From the NCBI GenBank assembly GCA_018873245.2, contig JAEMBT020000009.1:10001288-10065287 (forward strand): a stretch of 64,000 bases of DNA. The letters are read 5' to 3'. Shown here in pieces: positions 57,021-64,000 of this stretch (position 1 is the first letter of the stretch; every line of letters begins with the position of its first letter). This stretch comes from Archegozetes longisetosus. Lineage: Eukaryota; Arthropoda; Arachnida; Sarcoptiformes; Trhypochthoniidae. The translations under genes were made by a program, and so were the position numbers. The notes under the pieces were generated by a model. That model was not told the origin of the DNA. It worked only from the letters and a program-made list of their open reading frames with translations, and ran no database searches.

Positions 57021-57574
57021 AGATGTGAGAATGTTATTGAGTTCTACTATTGACATTTCTAGAGAGATGTTCATTCACTGAATTTATGATAAGCGATAAT
57101 CAAACTTATATATTAAGTTGTCGCAATAAAAACTTACCAAAAGTCCATTAGTCATCTCCGTTACTAATGTTCAGGGTAATTTTTTTATTTTGATGGAAAG
57201 CAATTTTTCTGTTTATCGACTTTTTAAATGCCAATATTATTTTTATTTTAAGTTTATATTTCATATTAAGCTGTCATTCAGCACTAGTAAGGACATTACA
57301 TCTTTATTATGTTATTACACGAAAATATATGCAATATAAGAATTATTAAAGCAATATTTATCTCAATAGTAAAAATATATATTTGAATATACTTATTCTT
57401 TTATAATTAAAGCAATGAAAATATGTATTTAAAAATTTCAAAAAAGTATGTATTCATGCACTTAAAATCCTAAAAATATGCGCCTAAAATATACTCTATA
57501 GAATTGGCTAAAAGTGGAAATAAATTATAATATATTAAAAGCTTTAAGATGTGTTCAATTAGAATTACAAAGAG

Positions 57575-59067
57575 TTACAAATGTCATTTTTAGGTTATCA
57601 AATGTATAACTTCTACGTTTATCAGTTAGTAAATTTTTATATCTTGAGAAAGTGCGTTCAACATCACATGAAATTATACGTGAGAATTCCAAGTTCATAA
57701 CTTCTTTTACTGTTAAATTGACTTCAAAGTTTGAAATCGATGCGTTACTTCTTCACTTAGTATTTTGGCAATACTTGAAATTGTTTATAGCCTGAATTAT
57801 TGATTAAAACGTAGTCTAATTTCATTTTAACTATTTGAGCAGTTGAACCTCTAGACGCGTTTATTCGAGAAATAATGCCTTCAACTATTTTTACTAATTC
57901 AACTAATTTTAAATCTGATTTTTCAAGTCCTTTGATTTCTTCAGATAAGCACTTGAAGTTGGTTGAAATATAAGCCAATTGTTCTTTAATATTTGTTTGA
58001 GATAAAACATTTTGTGACACTTGAATAGAAACTGCATCTTCAGGATCTAAACTATTAATAACTTTGATACTTTTAAAATTATTTGCACAATATGAAATTG
58101 CATCAATCCATGTTCCCCACCTTGTAATTATTGGCTGTGGTGGCGAACTGAGATCAGGAGCTTTTTCTCTAAATATTTCAACTCTTTTTGGTGCCTTAAT
58201 AAAAACTTTTGTGATATTTGAAATTAATTTGTCTACATCTGGAAAAGGTGTGCGAACAGTTTCGGCCACGTGATGCATTCCATGTGCTAGACAGGTTAAA
58301 AGAATCATTTTTGGAAACAAAACTGTGAGTCCTTTTGCAGCTAATTTCATATATTTTGCAGTATCAGTAACCAAAAGTAAAACATTATCGTATTTGATTC
58401 CATTAGACCATTAAGGTTTGAGCACATCATTGAATAGTTGGGCGATTGAGAAATGATTTGTCTTATTTAAAGTTTCAGAAGTTAAAAGAAAAGGCTTAGT
58501 GTATAGTCCACTTTCTAATTTTCCCACAATTACGTTTGCTACATATCGTCCTTCGATATCAGTGCTTTCATCAATTAAAACCCAAATATTTTTATCTACT
58601 AATTCTTCTCTAATTCTCGAAATTGTCTCTTCGTAACATTTTGGTAAATAGTTCTTTCTCAAAGTTGAAGGATCAGGAATAGTTTCCTTTGTATATTTCG
58701 CAAGAAAATTCTTAAATGTTTCATTTTTTAATTTATTAAATGGTATGTCAGCTGCCAGTAATGCTTTACTTAATTATTGTGAAAATTCAGATTTCTTACC
58801 AAAGTTACTACTAAGTACTCCTTTATCGATCAAAGTTTGCTTTGCTGAGTTCTTTACACTGAATTTTCGCAAATTATTAGTATGTTTTCCAGTATCGATG
58901 TGTTGAGAGACTTGAAATTTAGTATCAGCATTGATGCTCTTTTCACAAACTTGACAATAGAAAATAATACCATTGGTTGAAAACAAATCATTTCCAAAAT
59001 CTTTTACATATTGGCGAAGTTTTGCACTGATACTCTTCTTTGTTTTAGGCATTTTAGTTAAAAACAA
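57575..59067 (-). mobile_element. decayed hAT transposon (BED-finger transposase)
   Basis: In order on the minus strand: a BED-type finger near 58920-59000 (FYCQVCEK, then HIDTGKHTNN); NIWVLIDESTDIEGRYVANV; WSNGIKYDNVLLLVTDTAKY with LTCLAHGMHHVAETV; ITRWGTWIDAISYCANNF; and near 57580-57690 the hAT-C dimerisation motif CDVERTFSRYKNLLTDKRR. At least two or three stops or frame changes interrupt it. It is related to, but distinct from, the hAT at 1213-2989. Its terminal repeats and target duplication were not identified, so these limits cover only the transposase. Confidence 0.82.
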
Positions 59068-60349
59068 AATCTAATACAACTAAAATAAGATACTAATGCA
59101 CTTTAAAAATAGAAATAAATTTAAAGAAATTCAATTCACTAGATTTCGATATTGTCATAATATGTGCTCATATTACTAACAATTGACATCATAAACTTGT
59201 TTGGGTCAGTTTTGATCAGTATTTTCTAACTATTAGTTGAAAAAATTCCAATGTGACATAAGAAAATCAGGGAAAATATGCAATGGAAAGCGTAATGCCT
59301 TAAATATATATGTAAAATAAAATTCCCTCAAAATATGCATTTTTATGTATTGTAAAACCATACTCATTTGATTCGTTTTTAAGTGATTAATATTTGCTTA
59401 TTGATTTGCGTGCGATTTAAAGTATCAAAGGAAACATGTAAATGCATGAACATCACTTCTCTATTTATAATATTTCATGCTAAGAAATAATTTAAAATTT
59501 GTTCTCATGTATTACTACAAATATTGAAAGTTATTATTTGACAATTTGAAAACAAATATGTGTTACAAAAATATCTTATACTCAATTGAAGAAAAAATAA
59601 GTAGATTATTAACTATCTTTAATGATCCACATTCATTTCTAAAACGTCTATAAGTAAAAGCTTTTAAAAAACTTAATCGTCAACACAAGTATATTATTTC
59701 GATCGATAATTTCCATTAAATTCATAATGTGCTTGAAATAAATTCTCACATATTTTTATTGAGTAAAATTTGAATGTAAGCAAATTCTAATTATTAATTG
59801 TAACCCTGAAATACAAAACCTAAATCAGTCTAACTTTGATGGGACTAAAACGAAATATACTTCAGTGATCCACTCACTTTGTAAACGTTCCATAAAGTAG
59901 TTCTTCCTTCAGATTTAAGTCTTGGAGATAGATTTCAGATAAGTAGCTGATAAATAGTGTTGTGAAAAGAAAGTTTTTAAGAAACCACCTAGAAACTTTC
60001 TCAACAGATAACTTCTTTTCAAAAGTCGAGAAATTTTCTCTTTGTGAAACTCCTATTGAATAATGTGAATCTCTCATAGCATGATATAAAACTCCTATTA
60101 AAAAATGAAGTAATAGCAAATTATTTGTATTATTAATAATTATTCAGTCATTAATTGATACTCAAATTCGCTAGCTTAAATTTTATGATTATTTTAAAAG
60201 TTACAGATGGTTATCAAACATATAAGATATAAGTATGAGAAAGGTAAGTCAGAAATCTTAATAAATCAATAAACTTCGAACGCATACTAAGCTAGAAAAT
60301 AAAAGCCTTCGGTGTGGTACAAACGAATCCGAAATCAATATAGATATAG
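59068..60349. other. intergenic, no gene seen
   Basis: AT-rich. It may contain the 5' terminus of the hAT element. The minus-strand frame at 59874-60119 has no recognised domain. Confidence 0.4.
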
Positions 60350-62785
60350 ATATGATGTTAAAGTGATCAATATATTAATAGAAGTCAACGATTTTCAACA
60401 TATTCTCTGACAGTACAACGATATTTCTGTGATTTTCAGCATAAAAACCATAGTCAAGGCTGTGAGCTATATATAATACAAAAAGTGTTAAATTCTATAT
60501 CATATTATAAATTAGTCTTACTTCATATCCACGAAAGTGGTCTATAACAAAGTTTCCAACAATAAGATCCAATTTTCTTTTGACTCAATCTCTGAATGAA
60601 TGACGAGAACTTAAAAAATAATAACATTTATCATTAATTTAATTTATGTCTTTGTTGTAAGTTTTACAAACTTTGGTATGTGTGTTATTAGTTAAGGACA
60701 GCTTGTTAGGTGTAAACTCAATTCCCAATAATATACCATACATTTTATTACATAATACTAGTTTGATAATAGATAGGAGAGGCACATCTTATCATTAGTA
60801 ACAGAGAAAACACGAACCAAAGAGAACCAGAAATGAAAATCAATTTCAAAATTAAACTAGTTTTCGAGAATATGCCAATGAATAGGAATAAATCAATTTC
60901 AAAAGAGAATACAAGCCAAATCCATAATAAAAACTTCGACCAAAAATCTTTGTTAGACTGATTGTTTGCTAAATATTTTGCGTTCATAGTCTTCATTATA
61001 GCCATAGCTCATTTGTTCTTTAATTTCAATTTTTGGCAAAAGTTTGAATTATCTCATTCAATTCTTCAGCTTTAATTGACAGGTAATAGCAAATAAGATA
61101 AAAGTAGACAATATGATACATAATAATTATGTAGGCGTGATAAGTAGTTAACATCAAGAAGAAATTCAGAGGAAATATTAGATGCTAGCAGAATAGTCCG
61201 GACAATCATATCTCAGGATTGACAAATAATGTAAACATGTTTATGCTATTTTACTACGCATTAGAGTAATATATGTTGGATGATGTGGCTTTATGTAATT
61301 TGCGCTCTTTTAATAATTAATTATACAAGTGGACCAAAAACTGATCCACTTCGCGTCAGTATTACAATCTAAGAACAGAGAGCATTTATCAAGTTTCATG
61401 TGTTGCTGGACATGTCTGCATCTGAAGTTTATAAAATGCTTGAGGAAATCGCTCGAAGCCAAGCATTGAGTAGAAGCCGAGTCTACGAACTTCATAAAGA
61501 GTTTAAAGAATGACCCCGTTTAATAAGCGAAGATAATCCTCATGAAGGTAAACATCGTGAAGTAACCGATGAAAATCACAGAGAAAACTCAAAGAGGTTT
61601 TACTTAAGGACCGTAATTGGGGAACCTTTGAATTGGCAGAAAATTTAGAAGCCAGTTATTGGAGCACAATAAGACTTGAAAGAAGTAGGTGCTAAAACAA
61701 TAGCTACGAGGTGGGCGCCTCATGAACTTACACCTGCTCAGAAACAGAAGCGCGTCGATCTATGTGTTCAACATCTTGAAAGATATAACAATGACCCTGA
61801 ATTTCTGGAAAGAATTATCGCAATTGATGAAACTTGGATCAGATCATATGACCCTAAAGATCCATTTAATTCACATCAATGGCGCTTACCTGGACAAGAA
61901 CCGTATGTAATTTTAACTTGAAATATTGGAAAACTAAAATAATGCTAGCGGCCATATTTGATATGACAGGCTCACCAAAATAAGAGCAACGATGGATGAC
62001 TAGAAGGTGATGATTGTTGCTTTTCATCAAAATTGGATATTTGATTATCGACCTTTGTGGAAAAATACCAATGTCAATTTTCAAATATATATTGATTTTT
62101 TGGAACAAATAATTCTTCCAAAATTAAAAAACTACCGGCTTCATAATCCACTTATCCTGCACGACAATTCTAGACCACAAACATCAGAAAGTCGAAGAAT
62201 TCTTTAATCGACATCGTTAGGTGGAACCTAATCAGCCCCTTACAGTCCTGATTTGAACTCTTGCGACTTTGATGGTATTGCAAGAATAAAGAGGCAAATT
62301 AAAGATAAGAGATTTGCTAATGAGACTCAACTTAAGATGGAGTATGATCGAGTTATAAATGAAATAAATGTCGAAACAGCCGCCACTGGTACAAGACACC
62401 TCCCACTGCGATGGAGCTTTGTCAACCAGACAGGAGGCCAATACATTCACTAATCATATAATCATATTCAAAAAATATAGATTTGTTTTAAAGATCCAGT
62501 TGTCCGGACTATTCTACTAGCATCTAGTACATAGAAAATGAATTGAATGAGAGAACAGCTGAAAAAGATCGGTAAATCGTAATTAATTAAACTAAATGTT
62601 ATGATCAATGGTTTCAAAAAAGGATCACAAGTATAGAATATTCGTTTCGCTGTTTTTATGATTTTGTAGATTTTGGCCTTGTTCGAAAGTCCAATACTTC
62701 TTGGTGACGTGATCCTTGATATCACCTCAAATGGTTTGAACGAGTTGGATATTCGTTATTCTTATAATTTCTACAATGATTTTAT
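60350..62785 (-). pseudogene. Gr-like receptor paralogue split by a mariner insertion
   Basis: Two segments, 60350-61178 and 62527-62785, align with the intact receptor gene at 53876-55210. Conserved parts include SNKAKIYKIIKTAKRIFY and FFSCSLIQFIFYV on the right, and KDFWSKFLLWIWLVFSFEID and RCASPIYYQTS on the left. The short C-terminal exons are also recognisable near 60400-60600, with TTCCAACAATAAGATCCAAT shared downstream. Roughly the first 110 residues are missing, and stops and frame changes are present in addition to the mariner at 61181-62524. This is a non-functional duplicate of a host gene. Confidence 0.75.
61181..62524 (+). mobile_element. full-length but decayed mariner transposon
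   Basis: 1344 bp between TA duplications (61179-61180 and 62525-62526) with inverted ends GATGCTAGCAGAATAGTC and GATGCTAGTAGAATAGTC. The plus strand carries transposase traces in order: SASEVYKMLEEIARSQALSR, KTIATRWAPHELTPAQKQKR, the first catalytic Asp in IAIDETWIRSYDPKD, the second in PLILHDNSRPQTSESR, the third in YSPDLNSCDFDGIARIKR, then FANETQLKMEYDRVINEIN and LPLRWSFVNQTGGQYIH. Spacing between the second and third Asp is about 34 residues by eye, as in mariner. At least four stops or frame changes make it inactive. Confidence 0.88.
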
Positions 62786-63010
62786 AGAAATATAAATAGT
62801 TTTTATCTATCAACGATCACAAAATTATATTCAAACTTGAAATCTAATCAAATTAAATCATTACGAATAGAACTCGATTCTTCTAATGCTTTATAAACAG
62901 TATATATGGTTTAAGAAATAAAATTTGGAAAAAAAACTTGATAAATAAAAAATCAATAAATGCAGATATGAAAAAGTTTTATTGCCAAATTTTAGCTTAT
63001 GATAATCAAA
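62786..63010. other. spacer between receptor remnant and Tc1-like fragment
   Basis: AT-rich sequence; part of it may be the untranslated end of the Tc1-like element. No gene. Confidence 0.4.
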
Positions 63011-63470
63011 ATATATTGAAGCTTAAACGTGAATAGCGGCTTCGTTGGCTGCTATTCAATTTTCTAATCTTTCTGGTATACTTTTTATCAAAAATTTCAC
63101 TGTAGTGTAGTTCATATTATGGCAAATTTATGTGATTGCTTCTTTAATTCTCTTAGATATGTGGTCCGATTTTTTCAATTGTTGCTCAATTATTGCCCAT
63201 ATACAATCAATGGGATTTAAGTCCAGTAATAGTTTAATAAGGGCGCGTTAATAGTGTTAATTTACGCCAACCAATTGATTGTAGAAAGTGTTGAATGGTT
63301 CTACCAGATATCTTAGAACTTAATTTTTTATGTGCCTTATTTACAATTCTCTCACCTAAATGCTTATAGTGTTTTAATGCAAATGCTGCAACTCTATGCC
63401 GATCGTTTGTTTTCAGTTTGCGAGGTCTATCACTTCCAGGCTTCCTATTCATATCGCAGTTAGATTTAAT
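63011..63470 (-). mobile_element. Tc1-like transposon remnant missing its catalytic core
   Basis: On the minus strand 63234-63452 encodes a Tc1-type helix-turn-helix (RKPGSDRPRKLKTNDRHRVA, then ISGRTIQHFLQSIGW). Immediately after it, 63020-63230 encodes the C-terminal end (LNPIDCIWAIIEQQLKK, HNMNYTTVKFLIKSIPERL). The middle of the transposase, including the first two catalytic Asp residues, is absent, so the copy arose by internal deletion. Terminal repeats were not defined. Confidence 0.75.
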
Positions 63471-63671
63471 TCAGTTTATAACACGATAAATTGCTCTCAG
63501 TGGCATTTTTGTCAATTTAAAAAGTTGAGGCGCTTTTATGAAACCATTATCATAAAGAGCTTCACAGTAAATCTGATTCTGGAATGCGTTTCTGAAAACA
63601 GTCATAAGACTAAGACTAATCTTAAGACTAAATATATGATCGGTTTTATTACTTTAGCGTTTCAGAAAGAA

Positions 63672-63996
63672 GTTATAACTTTATAACCGATCTTAAAGAT
63701 ATGACTAAGAAACGACTGGTCTTATGATCAGCTGAAGTCACAATTTCAAGAATATTTTTGTTTATGATCGATCTTAAAACTAATGCGTTTCATAATCGAT
63801 TGGTCTTAATAACAATTAATATATCAATTTATTACTACTTCATACCAGTCATAAAATGATAATATAATCGATGTTTACATAGTATTCGACCAAATTTGAT
63901 TTAACGTTTATTATTGTTGTTTGAACATTAAATAATTAATTTTAGACAATAATAAATAAAACTTATTTATTGACAAGTAGTGGAATTGTGTTATAA
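63672..63996 (+). repeat. dispersed repeat, copy 2 of 2
   Basis: Same orientation as 8967-9295. TATAACTTTATAACCGATCT at 63672, ATGATCAG, GGTCTTAATAA, ACTACTTCATAC and CAATAATAAATAAAACTT are shared in order. Sequence just left (63604-63660) is partly its reverse complement, so a hairpin or long-TIR element running off the window is likely. Confidence 0.7.
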
Positions 63997-64000
63997 ATAG

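Overview
The window looks like a chromosome segment from an AT-rich arthropod nuclear genome. Genes have short phase-consistent introns (about 60-300 bp) plus a few kilobase-scale ones. Short TTAGG-type runs, many hAT and Tc1/mariner DNA transposons, arthropod-like SLC5 and M14 genes and a chemoreceptor-like seven-helix family all fit. An acariform mite or another small-genome arthropod is my best guess, but that is inference; no rRNA or mitochondrial marker is present. I found no convincing tRNA or rRNA gene and no CRISPR array.

Layout. 1-9.6 kb is a transposon graveyard: a tRNA-derived SINE, a TIR element with an internal hairpin, a decayed hAT, a Tc1-like fragment, and several TIR elements. 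Four of these have recognisable 8-bp target duplications, and one is nested inside another. 10.16-11.85 kb is a very divergent importin alpha. 12.26-16.0 kb (minus) is a five-exon SLC5 sodium-coupled vitamin/monocarboxylate transporter with an apparent frameshift. 16-22 kb is gene-poor. 22.16-30.99 kb (minus) is a four-exon RING-HC protein with large repeat-bearing introns. 34.22-35.88 kb (minus) is eIF2A. 37.03-38.43 kb (plus) is a six-exon hemopexin-domain membrane protein. 39.05-39.90 kb (minus) is a decayed protein kinase. 39.9-44.2 kb is repeat-rich and intergenic. 44.22-46.22 kb (plus) is a type II membrane-anchored carboxypeptidase A. 46.87-48.16 kb (minus) holds COA1 only 23 bp downstream of an unrecognised ORF. 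48.65 kb (plus) is a small single-pass protein. 50.05-50.83 kb (minus) is a GPATCH2/GPATCH2L-like protein. 53.88-55.21 kb (minus) is a Gr-like receptor, followed by decayed paralogues mixed with mariner, hAT, Tc1 and foldback elements to the end.

The genes do not form one pathway. Most are housekeeping functions (nuclear import, translation initiation, complex IV assembly) interspersed with lineage-variable surface proteins (transporter, hemopexin protein, ectopeptidase, receptor). The most unusual points are an importin alpha that has lost the canonical NLS-binding tryptophans, a hemopexin-only type I membrane protein, a membrane-tethered pro-carboxypeptidase, a 566-bp near-perfect foldback sequence beside the receptor gene, and a receptor paralogue split by a 1.34-kb mariner whose ends and TA duplication can be read directly. 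Exon boundaries were derived by hand from GT-AG signals and phase, so each is a prediction.
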